Below are positions 35,650 through 49,499 of a stretch of DNA of 64,000 nucleotides, piece after piece (position 1 is the first letter of the stretch; each line of letters opens with the position of its first letter). The notes below the pieces were generated by a model that saw nothing but the letters and a program-made list of their open reading frames with translations, was not told where the DNA came from and ran no database searches. The position numbers were made by a program, and so were the translations under genes. Source of the DNA: Sphagnum compactum (lineage: Eukaryota; Bryophyta; Sphagnopsida; Sphagnales); NCBI GenBank assembly GCA_965153455.1, contig OZ234493.1, forward strand, positions 18,094,213 to 18,158,212, written 5' to 3'.

Positions 35650-36155
35650 CTGTAAACACAACATTTGATGTCAACACATTCCTTCAATGACTACCAAATT
35701 CAAACTGCAATATTTTGCAAACACATGGTAGGTTGCACACCTGAAACCTGCAGTCTCTTCTGCCTCTCACTTATGAACACTCTTATTGGTTAACCCCAAG
35801 AACCATTTTGCACATTCAAGATGCCCATCCCTCCTCAGGTCACTAAGGACAAGTTCAAAAGGATTGTGGACATACCAGGCTGCAGAGCTGGTATCTCAGA
35901 CGACCCAGAAATGACTTTCCGGTGGTGATGAATTGAACAAACAGGTGTGCATATACTGGTATGCTTGTACTCAGAGCCAATTTTACAAAATGCTAACAAG
36001 AGTGAGAGCCCTTTTCTGCCCATATCCAATCATGGCCCTCTCTCTATCTAGGATGAAAGAGGGTCCAAACAGCCATTAGAAATGCTGCCTGCCTGTGGGT
36101 GAATCAAAGGCACATATTCCATGAGCGAACTGAGTCATGCATCAGGTGGACATGT

Positions 36156-39100
36156 TCAGAGAGTAGTCCCATTTTCACTCAATAGCTGTAGGATACCCAA
36201 CATTTGCAGGAAAGGGTTCTCAAGCAGTTTCTCATTGTTGCTCTGTTGCATCACACCAACCCAAAAACTTACACATTAGCCTCATTCCCTTCAACAGTCT
36301 CTTTACTTGCCAGTAGACCTGACTCCCTATAGGGGCATCCCTGGCACAACTCTTTTTGTAATTCATCAGCTAAAACTAGTGTAAAACATCTACAAATCAG
36401 CAACTGTCAGCATGGATACTCTGTGATACTGCTGGGAATAGATTATCAAGGAATTTTGTTCCCAATTACATCCTTGCTCTTACATATCCTGATAAGACAC
36501 TGCACTAGCAATAGATAAAGGATGCGCCTTGTATGGCCAAGTGCCTCACACACCTGCTGCGCTTTGAAGACAAGATTGTGAAGCATTCGCTGATACATTT
36601 CTGGCTCCTCTCTCATCATTCTCTTCAGCAAAAAAGCTGATGTGTAGTAAGCAATCCGTGCATCTGAATCATCTAGTAGTGACCTGGTAGGCAAGAATCA
36701 TGAACAGAAAATTAGGTTACCAAGTTACTAGACAACACCCTATTCCCAAGCTGCAGCAATTCAGGATAAACAATGTAGATCATCAATTGCAATTTGGGCA
36801 CTCCGCATCTTCTGACCAATTCCAATGATTGCAATACAGGATTCATGTATGTCTAGAAAATTTAGAATTTCTAAACACAGAGAAAAATAGAGCCATGTCA
36901 AATCAGATCATCTAATAATGCGGCTACACATATTCTGAAGTAAAATCACACTTCCCATGCTAGCTAGTTTTTCCACTGAACCTGGGCCCCTTGACTGTGC
37001 CAGCAACATCCCATGAGGGTTGTTCCCAGGGACAGTCCCTTCAAATCAAGAAGGCACAAGAAGATGCAAGAAGACACAATGAAGGCTTCTCCTACATGAT
37101 GTTTATTACCCTGCTTGTGATTCAAGTGCAGAGCTCCTAACTGAAAACATTATGATGTCACATCTCACTCTTCCTGGGATGTTTGGAAAGTACCTGAAGA
37201 ACTCTTCACCGCCAACCTCGTCCAAGGCAGCCTGATACGCATTACATTTGCCAATGAGAAGCAAGAGTAGGGCTGCCCGGACATCACAAGTGCCCCCATG
37301 TACAGTACCACCACCCCGGCTGCCCACAGCAATCCCCAGTGCAACATCATCATTTGCAGAAGCAGCAAGCTGCATCAATGGCCAGTACAGTAGTGCTGTG
37401 GGCATATTTGCAACTAGCAACTTTGGGGCTGCAGCCTGCCCATTGAGCAGCATTGCAACCATGGAGCTGTCATCGACTTGAATATTACTGATTGTTGTTG
37501 TATTCATCATACTTCTGGTCTCCACGACTGGTTTGTCTGATTCCAGTGATTTGGGTTTCTTATCCTCAAAATTTGATGCCATATCTAGTCTCCCATTGGA
37601 CAATGAATGTCTCTGTTGCTGATCAAATGACAGTTTCTGCTGGCCTGCATTTGGTGATAATGTTGGGAGAATTGGCCACTTAACACAGAGCTGTGTGAAC
37701 ATCATGTTGCACATCTGTATCACATCCACCCAGCTCAATTATGTGCAGATCAAGAGACATAATATGATCAGAACTAACCACACAGACTCCACATCATGTA
37801 CCTGAAGCCCTACCTAACCACAGTTTTCAACTTGTGTAACTACAATACAAAAGAGTGGCCCATTCCACCCACCCAGGACACACAGAAGCTTCAGGGCATA
37901 TTCCACAGGTCTGCCCTCCTTACCAACTTACAAATCGGTGAAGATTTGTGGAGGTTACAAACTACCAACAAAAATGCATAACATGGAATGGATCCTATGC
38001 AGACATGAGCATCAGAACTGGCCAGACTCATCTAAACTGGAAGAGATAGGCTGACAGTTGGATCTGGCCAACCATTGTGTCATTCTGAGCTTCTCTTCTA
38101 CGGTTTGGGTTCAAATGAAGATCAATGCATATCTCCATTTGGTGAGTACTTTACTTGATTCCTCGGTAAATTTCAAAGAGAGATTAAAAAATTTCCACAG
38201 CCATGAATCTAAATTCTCACATTGTTCCATGATCCCTGGCACAGAGAAACTATACTCAAGGCAGATGGTCTCATAAACTACATTGTGGAAAGAAACTAGA
38301 ACAAGACAGGAGTGCAACCGATGCATCCAGAAATAAAGATTAAAATTACCTGCAAAATGTTGATCCGGTCTGTATCGTTTGCTGAAATAACTTGCCACAA
38401 TGCCCCATTCATAAGCCCCAGCATTGCAAGAGCCCGGCCTTGTGCTCCTGTAGTTCTCAGTCCATCCTTGGTTTCTCCCCCTTCCCCAGATGGAGGGGGG
38501 ATTTCTAGTTCCAACCCAGGCCTCTGACATTGCAACAGAAGCTTTTCTAAAACAAGAACAAATCCGCGCCTTACGACAGGTTGGTTTGACTTCAAGAGTC
38601 CACACAGCAAGCGGACAGATGATGAAATAGTCAGATGGTTTCCATCCAGTGATGCTTCACTCTCAGCTGCCCGTTCAAGACTGCCCAAAAACGAAATTTG
38701 CCGCTGCAATGCATGGGTATTGAATTTACTGGACTGTTTGGAACCCCCGCAAGCCATTTCAGCTGCAAGAAGCTCAAGAAGCCACGAGTACCCATTGGAT
38801 CTGCAGAGTGCCTGACTGGAGTGAAGAAGAGCATGAAGAGTAGCCCAGGCTTTTGAGACCAAAGTTGGATCCAGAGCCATATCTCTCACAAGAGCACTAC
38901 TTTTGCTGACATCACCACTGGTCAGCCCCTCACTGACCATGGTCACCTTAATCAGCTGCTCAAATTCCACATCTGGGTGTGTATGTGCTGATGCTAGTAT
39001 GTCAAGAGATCTTGTGATGTCCTCTAGTAACTGTTCAGAAGGTCAACGGCATCAGCATAAGAATGGGTGTTTCTTGTAAGAACCTTGCAAGCTCAAAAGT

Positions 39101-42100
39101 CAGTTCATTTCTAAAACATCGTGGCTATTACCTGGCATCTAGACCATCACTATTTCTCTGAAAGTAGGTAATCAGAGTACTGATCAAGAAAGGTCTCATA
39201 ATTATCACATAAATCTACCCAAAATCAGTTATGCATACACCATTGAATCAAGTTTCCTCTGATACCTTCACGATTAACATATTGAAGTGACTCCACTCTT
39301 AGCAAGTTCACACCAGTGTCTTCCTAGCATATCTGTCAGAGACAGGATTCCAGACCTAGCCCAACACAAGCTTGCCCACAGGTAGTTCTTATGATTGCTG
39401 GGTATTGGCTGGCTACACCAAGCAAATACTCAGTCAGTTGACATCTAGCTCAAGACTTTGATGTGGATTGTTCGAACTTTCCACTTAGTGATTGTACATG
39501 TACCTGAGCATTAAGGCGACCATTGGTGACATCCCGTGACATGGCTGTAACAATGGACTTGGTGATGGTTTCACCCACTCCCTGCAACCCCTGCTTGAAA
39601 GCCAGTGCAAAGGATTCCGGAGCTTCTGCCAAGGCCAGTGTAGTTGCCACTGCTTGTATCTCTTCAACTCCTGGTGACTGTCTTCCAGCGAGGGTTGAAG
39701 AGTGGCATAGATTATGCACAATGTAATCAAAAAGGACCGCAAACAGATTCCACTTTGCCTCAGCTGCCCTGGCCCTTGCATACTGCACATTGCATGCACA
39801 GGATTTCAACATCAAGGTCTACATCTATTGTGCTAGCAATTCACACATGCAGAAGAATTCGTGTCATGAAAAAGAAGCTCACATTACTCATTTGGGAAGT
39901 AAGATCAATTTACGTGTCCACAATTAGACTAACTCCCTTACACTTTCCCTGGAGACATTGTCCACAGTTCAAATGTATTCCTGTGAGCCTCATGTTGCAG
40001 ATAAACAAGCAAGTACTTTGATGAAATTGTAATTACTGCCCTTCATACCCACCTCAATGCATATGCTTTCAATACCACCTAGGAGAGAGAGTTGCTCTGT
40101 ATCTAGTTTAGGTTTGCTGGAAGGGTCAATATCTGGCAATGCAGGCAGGCAGTACAAGAGGTTGCATGCCATCCGTATAATGCGGCTGTGAACTTCATCA
40201 GCCCATGCATGCACCCAGCTGACATCCAACAGTGCCTTCAACACCTGCCAGTTATTCAAGCTTTGCACATTTGAGAATGACATGGACTATTTGAGAAAAG
40301 CAATATTACAAAGCGTAACTGTGGCTGCGAAGAAAGGTCACTTTAATGCATATGAAATAAGAATGATGTGTTGTAGAGTGCCACCCCAGAGTAAAACAAC
40401 ATACCCTTATATCAAGTCCGTTCAATCTTTGCCTCTGAATGCGACCCCGATCACAGACCATGTACAAAAGGCAGCTCAGTGCAGACGCCCATACTCCTTC
40501 CTCCATTTCCTCAGACTATCATGACACCCATGCACATAGTCACACCATGTAAACAATCAGTCTTGATCCTCCTCATTTTGCTTCAGCCTCACTTCTAACC
40601 ATCCAGAAATGCCCAGATCAGAGGAGACAAGAAGCTGCCCTTCAAAGACAGGCTCCACCCTATCTGAACCAGAGACAAACCAAAATCGAGATCAAGATCC
40701 TGGCAGCTCTCTAATACCAAATTGTCAACCAGTGCATGTGGCTTTTAAGAGACCCAGAGAAACCATTACACCTGACCTCACATGGAAGATGCCTATGAGA
40801 CTGCAGAGAAAACTCCACAACATTTTGCAATGAGTGCATTCATGACCCAGGACTAAATCATCAAGATTTTCTTGAACATTATCACAGACAGAATTTCCCT
40901 AAAGATAGTTCAAGCACTTCACAAGGAATGAGGAAGAAAATTTGTACCTGAACAAGAAAGAGCAACATTTCACAAAGGATATCCAGCAACCAGACTTCAA
41001 ACTCTCCAACCCCTAGAGGTGTCCCACGTTCCGGCTTTTCAATTGATGCTTTGAGACCACCATTCTCTTCATGGACACCACTAGGATACAGCCTCCCCCT
41101 ATCACTGGATGGCAATGTTCCAATCTCAGGCAGTAACGAGAAGGAACCACCATTCGGAGGAGCTGACTGGGGGACTGATGATGCTTCCTCCCTCGAAGCC
41201 TGATCTTCACTCTGCATAGGCTCCAAAAGGTGGGCATGTACTCCTAGATTCAGCACCAAGTCAAATGCACGGACTCTTACTGCTGCCTGCTCCGAGCTTA
41301 GCATTCCCTGTTGCCAGAATTGAAAACTTGTCCACCTTAGTTTTATTTGGTCAATCTGACAACCATGGTTGTGCAAAAAAGGAATTCAAGCACAAAGGCT
41401 GCACCTTGCTGCTAATCATATTTACATCTTTTCCATTCCACACACTCTGCAGAGAAGTCTGTAAGACTGCACAATATGTATAGGCATGGCTGGCATGTGT
41501 CCATTCTAGAATTGTTCATGGCAACAAGCAATGGGCTATCAATCATATCAGTTAAAACATCATTGCAGCAATCTTAACATATGGAGTGCATGATCATCGT
41601 AAAGTCAGTTCCTGTATGCCTCTTGTTAGTACAATCCATCTCCTATCAAACCATATTCAATTAGCTTTAGAAAGCAAAAGGCCTTAAGTCATCAGAGAAC
41701 TGCCACACCTGTAATAAGGAAAGTGTGAGAGGAGCTGAAGTACAAGAGTCTGCCATGTACCTACAAATTCACCATGATTCAGTCAAACAACAGCAGTCAA
41801 GTCCTCTCCATTAGGAGCACAAAGAATTGCAAAGTGCCATCAGATTGAGTTCTATGACCCAATTTAAGTCACAATATATAACTGAGTGCAATGGTGGAAA
41901 GCTGCTCCATTAGCAGCAAGCACTCAAGGACACAAGATAAAGACGAAGAGACAATCAACCTAGAGACAAATATGAAAGGAAAGTACTTAAACCTACATAT
42001 CAATCAGAAGCTTAATAAGGACACTTGCTGCCACATCTGCTGCCTCAACAACAAGCTTTCCTGTCTGATTGCCAACTGGAAGTGTGCCTGAACTTCCAGA

Positions 42101-45100
42101 TAATGCTGCCTCTGCACACACCGCCAGCACAACTTCTTCCATCTCTGCCTCACTTAATCGCAATGGCTGCTGCTCACTGTCCCCATCTCACAAAGTATCA
42201 GATTGAAAGAGAATTGATGCACCAGAAACCAGGATCCTCATTGCACATGGCACAAAACTGCATCCTGACCTATATGTGTCCTGATATATCCTGCATTTCC
42301 AAAATTGAGCACTCAAGGTTAGCTGTTAGTGTCAGTAACAGGTGTCTATACCTATAATGTCGATACTGAAACAAAGGCCGTGCCCGCCGCCGTATTGTGC
42401 TTGCTGCTCCATCACCATCCCTATAAAATACAAGGAATTATCCATTTTCAGCCTACATATGCAGAAAGCTGTTGTAAAAAGGGAAAACCAACTCATGGAA
42501 ATTGAACAGACAAAACATATACATCTACAGTACTCACTCACAAGCATATCAGATGTTAGACGCCTGTAAGGTGGAGGGTCCAGAGAACCAGCACGTAAAG
42601 TGTGGAGGAAATACCAGCGTTGAGAAGGATGGGATTTGCGCTTGGTGGCAGCAATGGCACAGAGATGAGAGCGTGTTGTGGCATGGTCAGTTATATTTGT
42701 CATGGTTGAAGGCCGAAGTAACTGGTCCATAATGGTCCCTTCTCCATTTGCAGGCTTGAGTTTGTCACCTTGCTTTTTGGCCGAAAGATCGCTCTCTTTA
42801 AACTCCATGCCCTTGAGCATAAGAGCAGCTGCTCCTTGCTCCGCCAGACTTGGCATGCACTGCACATGTGGCCTTGCTATGCCACCACTGGCTTCCCCAG
42901 GACCCATGTCCCCAACTTCAGATGGAGAGCCAAAATGAATTCAAATACCAATACCTATTCATTATGCTCCTGTATTGGTAGCCAAGGTAGTCTCACAACA
43001 ATGACCAACAATAAATTTCAGTACCTTCATGTTTCTATTGTTCAGTAAAGATGCACTGTAACATGACAGCTGTGAACCTGGATTCTCACAACAGAAATAG
43101 AACTCTACTGACCTATCCATCATGACAGGAGACGGAGCCCATGCCAGTTGTGTCTTTCCTCCAACCCATCGCCACCTCAAAACATCAATTGCAATATACT
43201 GCTGGTCTTCATCCTCAATTTCTTCCAAGCCTGATATACCTCTTGCAACAGCTTTAGCCATTTCTCGATCTTCAGACATGCCCCATTTGAGAGCCCCCTG
43301 GCGGGGGGAGACCAAAACTGGGAGGGGCTTTGTAAGAGTTGGCACGGTGCCACCAGTGAAGCCTTGGTGAGGATACTGTGGCAGGTGCCTCTGAACAAGT
43401 GCTCGCACATAGTTCAGTGATTTGACCAGTGCAGCTGATGCCAAGGTGGATGTTGTCACATGTGGGGCATTGCTGTTAATAAACAGTGATGCAGGCTCAC
43501 TAGCAGGTCGACCCCAGGGTGTGCTCTTTTTGAAGGTATGTCCTGTACCAGCATTGCTCTCTGCAATGAGACCCACACAGAAGGCATCGATCTGCTGCAG
43601 TGTTGCAGGTCTTGGTACATATCTGTCAACAAGCCAGTTTCTCAGAAAAAATGGGATCCATAGTAGAGACAACCTCAGAATTGTAGGTAAATAGTGTGTT
43701 GTATTCTTGAATTTCAATCACCCAATTATATGATATTTTGTGCTTGGTAATTGACACTTTCTCAAACTGTAAATGAGAACCACTTCACAAGCTCTACAGA
43801 AGCTACAAGACAAAACTCCAGGAACATTGGGCATGAGACCATCACAGTGGTGTGTCAGGCTTACCTGAAGAGGTATTTCTTGAGGAGGGCAACGCACTTG
43901 GTGATGACTGGTGGACTGTTCAGAAAGAATACAACTGGGAAATCAAAAAAATGGCTGGAGAACTGAGATAAATACTCTTGAGACAACACATACAGATTTT
44001 CCCCCAGACTAGAGAAAATCCTTCTGACAAATGAGACACCTACAACTTGAAATATGAATATGCACAAACAAATCCATGAAAACATTGTCAGATACCTGCG
44101 GTCTCTCTCCGCAAGGGCATGGTCAATTAGTACACTGTATGCCGAGTCCACAGTCACTGGATTTGCAAGGTAATCCTGCCACAAGGCACAAGAGACCACA
44201 AAGCATGTGGCATTAATATCCACCAAAATAGTGCAATCATGTCATGCATTTTGAGGATATTTTGTATGTATATATATATCTCAGAATGCATGACACAATC
44301 TCAGGTCTCACCTGGAATGTTCTTCACCTGTCATTGACGCTGTACCTCAGCACTTTTCTTCTTTTGGTATATTGATACAAAATTAGGTTTTTCACTCAGA
44401 GTTCCTTGAAAACCTAGAATGCAAAACCCTTTCAAGAGTAGGCAAGTTCAATGAGCAGGTTCAAGTCATAGGTTCATAGCAATCAATTGGCAGAGAGCAA
44501 AGAGGTCCAAAAGCAAGAAGCTTCAGACAGCAGCTCAAATCCCTGAAAGACTAGAATTTGCATCTCTCTCCTTTGTTAAAAACCTGAGCCTGCAGAGCAG
44601 AATTACTGAGCCAAAGGTTGGGCATGCTTGCAATCTCTCTGATTGATTCTTTGGGCATTGAAATGAATCTCATGGATCCAATCTTGAGAATCTCACAAAG
44701 ACAAAATTAGGTTCCACTGATGCATCGTTGCTCAATCTCATGGCTTACTTGAAGGCATGAGCATCAAACTACATTGTGTATTTTCCTCATACCATATGGC
44801 ACTGAAGACCTTCTAGTATAGCTGTTCTTTGACTCAGGGAGCTAGAAAGGCTGCGATGAGAATCTGAAAGAGAGTGTAAGAGCTACAGCTTTTCTTCGGG
44901 CAGTGGCAGCGAAAACCCCAAACGTCATACCTGAATAGTGCGAACAGCTTCGGATGGGAACATGGGCGTAGATGCATGATGAGTGGCGGAAAGACAGTCT
45001 GCCACAGCTCGTCTGAGTGGCTCCGGATGCTTCCTCTGCTGCTGTCGTTGCCGTTGTGCCATCGCCAAGCGGGCGATACCAGGAGCGACCCCGGAACCAT

Positions 45101-45251
45101 CTCTCCGGATGTGATGAGGAGATCCAGCCACAGCAGCAGCAGCAGCAGCTCCCGCAGCCAAGGATGATGATGATGTGCCAACTCCTCCTCCATCTCTGCC
45201 GCTCATCGAACCCTCCTTGTCCCTTCGTTCTTCTTGCGATACGGAACGCAT
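36156..45251 (-). CDS. Large conserved plant ARM-repeat-type protein (AT3G12590-like, function unassigned)
   Basis: Exons (minus strand): 45251-44931, 44175-44096, 43915-43865, 43622-43113, 42872-42534, 42420-42352, 42176-41997, 41760-41709, 41307-40948, 40515-40405, 40244-40053, 39782-39504, 39030-38350, 37714-37194, 36683-36554 and 36242-36156. All phases fit, giving 1320 residues. Family blocks follow in order: DSAYSVLIDHALAERDR, CVALLKKYLFRYV, ALVKSLNYVRALV, IDVLRWRWVG, QYRHYRSEQQPLRL, VRVRAFDLVLNLGVHAHLLEP, WASALSCLLYMVCDRGRI, ATLHALLHS, DTDRINILQMCNMMF, ALLYWPLMQLAASANDDVALG, VGGEEFFRSLLDDSDARIAYY and FKAQQSNNEKLLENP. From memory the Arabidopsis relative is AT3G12590, an alpha-helical repeat protein without assigned function. 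Exon 5's acceptor is the least certain. An in-frame ATG at 45206 is an alternative start. The N-terminus is Ala/Gln-rich. Confidence 0.9.
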
Positions 45252-45790
45252 TTCCTGCACCTTCACAAACCCTAATCCAACCCGTCCCCAAACAGACACT
45301 CCCCCGTCCTCTCTCTCTCTCTCTCTCTACCTGCCTCCTCCTCCTCCTCCTCCTCCTCGGTGTACTCCTTACCACTGCATCCTCATCCTCTTGAACCCCA
45401 TAACTACTTCTTTCCTTCTCATCTTCTTCTCCTCCTTCCGGAAAACTCACTGCTCTGGAGCTACCCGGAAGACTACATCTCTCTCTAGTTGGCCCAAGGA
45501 GGCAGCGATCTTGGAAAGCGCGGATTGCATTACCTCCTCTGCGTTGTTGGGTCGTCGAAACTGCACCCCAGGAGATGAAATAAAGCCTCAACTGCAAACT
45601 TCTGGATTGCACAAGTCCACTGGGAGTTCAAGGAGGGCGTCAGATGTGCCATTGCGAGAGGACAAGGATCCCAGTTTGCGCATTTCACTGCGACAATCTC
45701 CGCCGAGCGAGCTCACGACGTCCTTCTCTCCTCTTCTCTTCTTCTGCTTCTTCTTCTTCCTCCTCAGTATCTTTCCCCCTGGCAACCTGA
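45252..45790 (-). promoter_or_regulatory. 5' UTR/promoter-proximal region of the ARM-type gene
   Basis: The stretch upstream of the start codon has CT runs (45306-45328) and CTC/CTT triplet runs (45334-45358 and 45720-45765) that read as GA-rich on the gene strand. An open plus-strand frame runs through here and into the 58-bp array, but its composition and overlap with exon 1 mark it as a shadow frame. Confidence 0.4.
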
Positions 45791-46035
45791 CCGCACGGTC
45801 GACCGCCCAGTCAATCATCCTCACCGCGCGGTCAACTCGTCTACTCTACCGCACTGTCGACCGCTCAGTTAATAATACATACCGCGCGGTCAACTTGTCT
45901 GCTCGACCGCACGGTCGACCGCCCAGACAATAATCCATATTGTACGGTCAACTCGTCTGCTCGGCCGCACGGTCTACCGCCCAACGAATAATCTCTACCG
46001 CGCGGTTAACCCGTATACTGTACCGCGCAGTCTGG
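45791..46035. repeat. GC-rich 58-bp tandem array upstream of the ARM-type gene
   Basis: Four 58-bp units start at 45791, 45849, 45907 and 45965, with a partial fifth at 46023. Each begins ccgca.ggtcgaccgc.cag and contains taccgcgcggtcaact.gtct. Most units hold two perfect 10-base palindromes, or near versions: cggtcgaccg and accgcgcggt. The array lies about 0.55 kb upstream of the ARM-type start codon. Confidence 0.92.
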
Positions 46036-46093
46036 ATCAGAGATACTAATCAACCGTATGGCTACCGCGCGGTATGGCGACTAACTGGGTCCT

Positions 46094-46122
46094 CCATCCA
46101 TCCATCCATCCATCCATCCACC
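46094..46122. repeat. (CATC)n microsatellite
   Basis: About seven CATC units follow directly after the 58-bp array. Confidence 0.9.
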
Positions 46123-46319
46123 ATTTTTCAGGGATTTGTTTATACCAGGGTTTTTTTTCAATTTTGCAATATTGACAAAATGGCGATTTTTTTAAAAATA
46201 GCAAAAACAGTCAGATGCACACTAGGAAAATAAAATTCCAAAAAGCATTTCCCAAAATTTTTGTGAAAAAACCACAAAATTTGTCCCCCCTCCCCCCCCC
46301 TCCCTCTCTCCCAAAACCC

Positions 46320-46610
46320 AATTTTATTCAATAACTCGTGTGTGTGCTTTCAATAACACGATGTAATGTAAATTTTTGGATTGTCATGTAAGCCCGATTT
46401 ACTTAATTTAAAGCTCTTTATAGGTAATTAACTCATTGTGCAATAATGCAAAGTAAAGTTAATTTTGTGATTACTATGTAAATTTGATTTTTTTTTTAAA
46501 TTTAATGTTCTTTATTTAATAATTCATTGCGTGAGCTCTTGGCATTTATGTAATAATGTGATGTAAAACATTTTTTCAAATTGCATTCCTAGGCAACTAA
46601 GCCCTTGTCA
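46320..46610 (+). repeat. Diverged tandem repeat F (about 115 bp); related copies at 49030-49140 and 49390-49500
   Basis: Units contain caataatg.gaagtaaa.t.aattttg.gattac/t.atgtaagcccatttt followed by ttaat...ctc/gtt.tttat..aat.a.ttca.tg. About 2.5 units lie here. Two more units at 49 kb stand on either side of a copy of repeat E, suggesting that E was inserted into an F array there. Confidence 0.5.
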
Positions 46611-49030
46611 CCTGCATTTTTATAAAAGCATCTCCTTTTCCTTCTCAAAACATTGGCCCAAGTAGACAATGACGATTTTGTGACCTAAAATCAATGTCAA
46701 GAAAAACAATTTGTAAGTGCATGGATGAGCATGGATGGAAAGAAGAAACCTTAATTCTAGATGGGTGGCTGGCAAATGATGCCAAAATATAGAACAATTG
46801 TTCATCATGAGGAATTATGGATGCCGAAAGTCCAATGTCTAATGTTCCTTTCTACATTTGGGTGTTGTTTTGTTTGTTTGCAAGTTAGTATGTTTGATGT
46901 TTGTTATTCAATGGAACGGTGTTGGTGAGCTAGTTTTGGTGATAGAGTGAGCATTTAACTGCATTGTTGATGTTCTTTATGGGAATGTGAATCACAACAC
47001 TTGGTGATGGTTGATGTTGGTGTTTTGGTAGAGCGAAAGGATGATGGCAAAAGGAGGTTATAAGATGGAAGTTCTAGGGAGACAAAATGGAGGAAGATAA
47101 ATGAAAACAACCAAGTTCTACTTCCAACTTGTGATGTTGCATTTTGTCTTGGTGAAATTTGTCTTATCTTGTGAACAGTTGGGAAAAAATACTATTGAGT
47201 TTTAATACCTTGCCTTGGAATATATTTTCCCGTTGTGCTATGAACTTCAAAAAGGGGAATAAGAGGTTTAGTGTTAGAAGTCCATGACCAATTCAAGGGA
47301 AGTGATGATGGAATCTAAAAATTTCATGAACAGTAATGGTGGCAATGTTCATTTTGTTGTGAGGTTTCGGGAATTTTAAGGGTGATTGTCAGATAGTCCA
47401 TTCTTGGAAAAGAGTGTCAATGATGTCATTGAAGCTCTAGGGAAAATGGGGATCTATGGGCATTAGTGGGTTATGGAGAACAAATGTTGCAATATCCAGT
47501 CTCATGTTCTTTTTTATTCAACTTCCAATGGGAAGTATATGATGGGAATGGGGTATCAATCAGGAATTAGGTCTTTGTTGTTGAAAATGAGCTGCCACAT
47601 TCATGGCCAGTTGGCTCTTGAAAGGAAATCAGGAGTGATCTAATCCCTTGAAGTCCTTGTCCTTGTGTTGTATTTTAGAAATAATTGGATTGAAAGCTTA
47701 GCAACTAGATGTGTTGTAATTATTTTTTTATTCTTTGAATTATTTGATGTCCATCCTATTAACATGTTTTGATTCTAACGGGAAATGTATTAACCAAGTC
47801 ACCCCTACCTTTTTTGGTGACAATCTCCCTTTCAAATGACATTAACGATTCATGACTTCTCACCCACCCTAGTTTAAGCAAGTCTTCTCTCTTTGGAACA
47901 ACTCATGGGTAAACAATTTCAACACTTATATATACGATTTAATTGCATGCATTGACATACTCTTTTTAGCATTCTTTTTAAGGAGACATCTAAGGTTCAT
48001 CAAGTTCGCTTCTTTTCATGATTGGGCCCAAAAGCAAAAACATGGTTCACAACTTCACAAAACATCCCCATATTTCACCTACCACTTGCAATATATTGCA
48101 CCAACAACATTTTGAATTTGACTAAGGTTTCCCCATCCATTAGTGGAAAATTTTCTTCATTGTGTGTGTGCACATTCCATTGATTGACTTGTAAACATCC
48201 ACTTGTCACAATGTGCACATGGCAATGAACATATGAAAACACATGATGTTGTGCAAGATGTCATTGCATCAACCATTGTTCGAAAATCCAATTTTCAAAT
48301 TGTATATGAACAACTTCACATGTTTACTTCATTCCACATAGTAAACTTTTCATCAACATGTCGACATGATCTTACCCAAAGACAAGGTTTGCACCTTAGC
48401 AGACATTGTCAATGCACACATGCTGACCTTCTACTTCAAACAACTCCAAGATTAACAGCTTCAAAAGCAACCAAATAAAAGAAAGGAACTACAAATATCA
48501 ACACCCAAGAAACTAATTCTTGCCCTCGGCAATACAAGTTTTGATCATTTACACAAACAAATTGATAGTTTTTTACAAATTTGTGCCAACAACATGTGGG
48601 GGATGAAAGGTCTAAAAAGTCAACCTTTTTTTATAACAAGTTTGTGCCAACAGCATATGGGGGATGAAAGATATAAAAGGCCCACCCCTTTTGGTTCCAA
48701 CAACCTTCTTTAAACAATGAATTTCAATTACATTACAAAAAATGCAAGTCATTTCCATCTTAAACTATGTTGCACTAATGGGGTTGGCCACATCTCATCT
48801 CCCACCACTCATTGATCCCCCACCCATCCCCACATCCAACTTACTAATAGCCATTGGTATCTAAATAATAATGGTTCATTTATGTTTAAACTAGTTAAGA
48901 TAGTTTTTTTTTAAAAAAATTTGGTTCGTGCCTTACATTTTTGTCCAGTTTCCCTTGTTTTATTGTTTTTTCATAATAAAGTTGGGCAAGTCTACATCAA
49001 TTTATTCCTTTGACATATGTATTTTTATAA
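46610..49030. other. AT-rich gene-free stretch
   Basis: No gene was recognised. A short direct repeat of about 66 bp (tttgtgccaacaacatgtgg gggatgaaag.t.taaaa) occurs near 48580 and 48645. Weak coding-like text near 47040-47640 has many stops and no family I can name. Confidence 0.4.
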
Positions 49031-49179
49031 TTATTAATTGATTGTATGTGCTTTTAAAGTTGTGTAAGAATGCGAAGTAAAATAAATTTTGTGATTATTA
49101 TACAAGCCCATTTTCCTTTTCTTAATGATAAATGAAATGGGCTAGTGATTTTGTTCATGATAACACAAGTAGAGTAATA

Positions 49180-49380
49180 ACTTGGCCATTTCAACACATG
49201 TCTATCAAATAATTAATTAATTTTGAAATTTTCATTTTAACAAATGAAATATTCCTAAATATTCAATATTTTCCTTCACAATATTTTTTAGATTTGAAGA
49301 AATAATTTTTGAAATTTTCAACATTTTCTGAAAATAATATAATTAATGTCGAACTAGCCAAGGTATTAAAATATTGAACA
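49180..49380 (+). repeat. Dispersed repeat E, copy 2
   Basis: Close same-orientation match to 22230-22435 across about 190 bp, flanked by units of repeat F. Confidence 0.7.
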
Positions 49381-49499
49381 TCCCACACTTTGCATTATGT
49401 GTGGTTTTAGGGTTGTGTGATAATGTGAAAGAAAATAAAAATTTGCAATTGCTATGTAAAACTAATTTATTATTTATTCATAAGGAATGAAGTGAGTTA

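Noticed and set aside
43040-43622. Alternative junction of exon 4 and exon 5 of the ARM-type gene through a donor near 43095 or 43080 and the acceptor at 42909
   Set aside because: It also keeps frame, but needs weaker donors and breaks the spacing to the GAAAL block seen in the family. The donor at 43112 with the acceptor ending at 42873 fits better.
45175-45933. 252-codon plus-strand open frame near the ARM-type gene
   Set aside because: It overlaps exon 1 of the ARM-type gene on the other strand and runs into the 58-bp array. Composition is low-complexity Pro/Ser/Leu with no recognised family.
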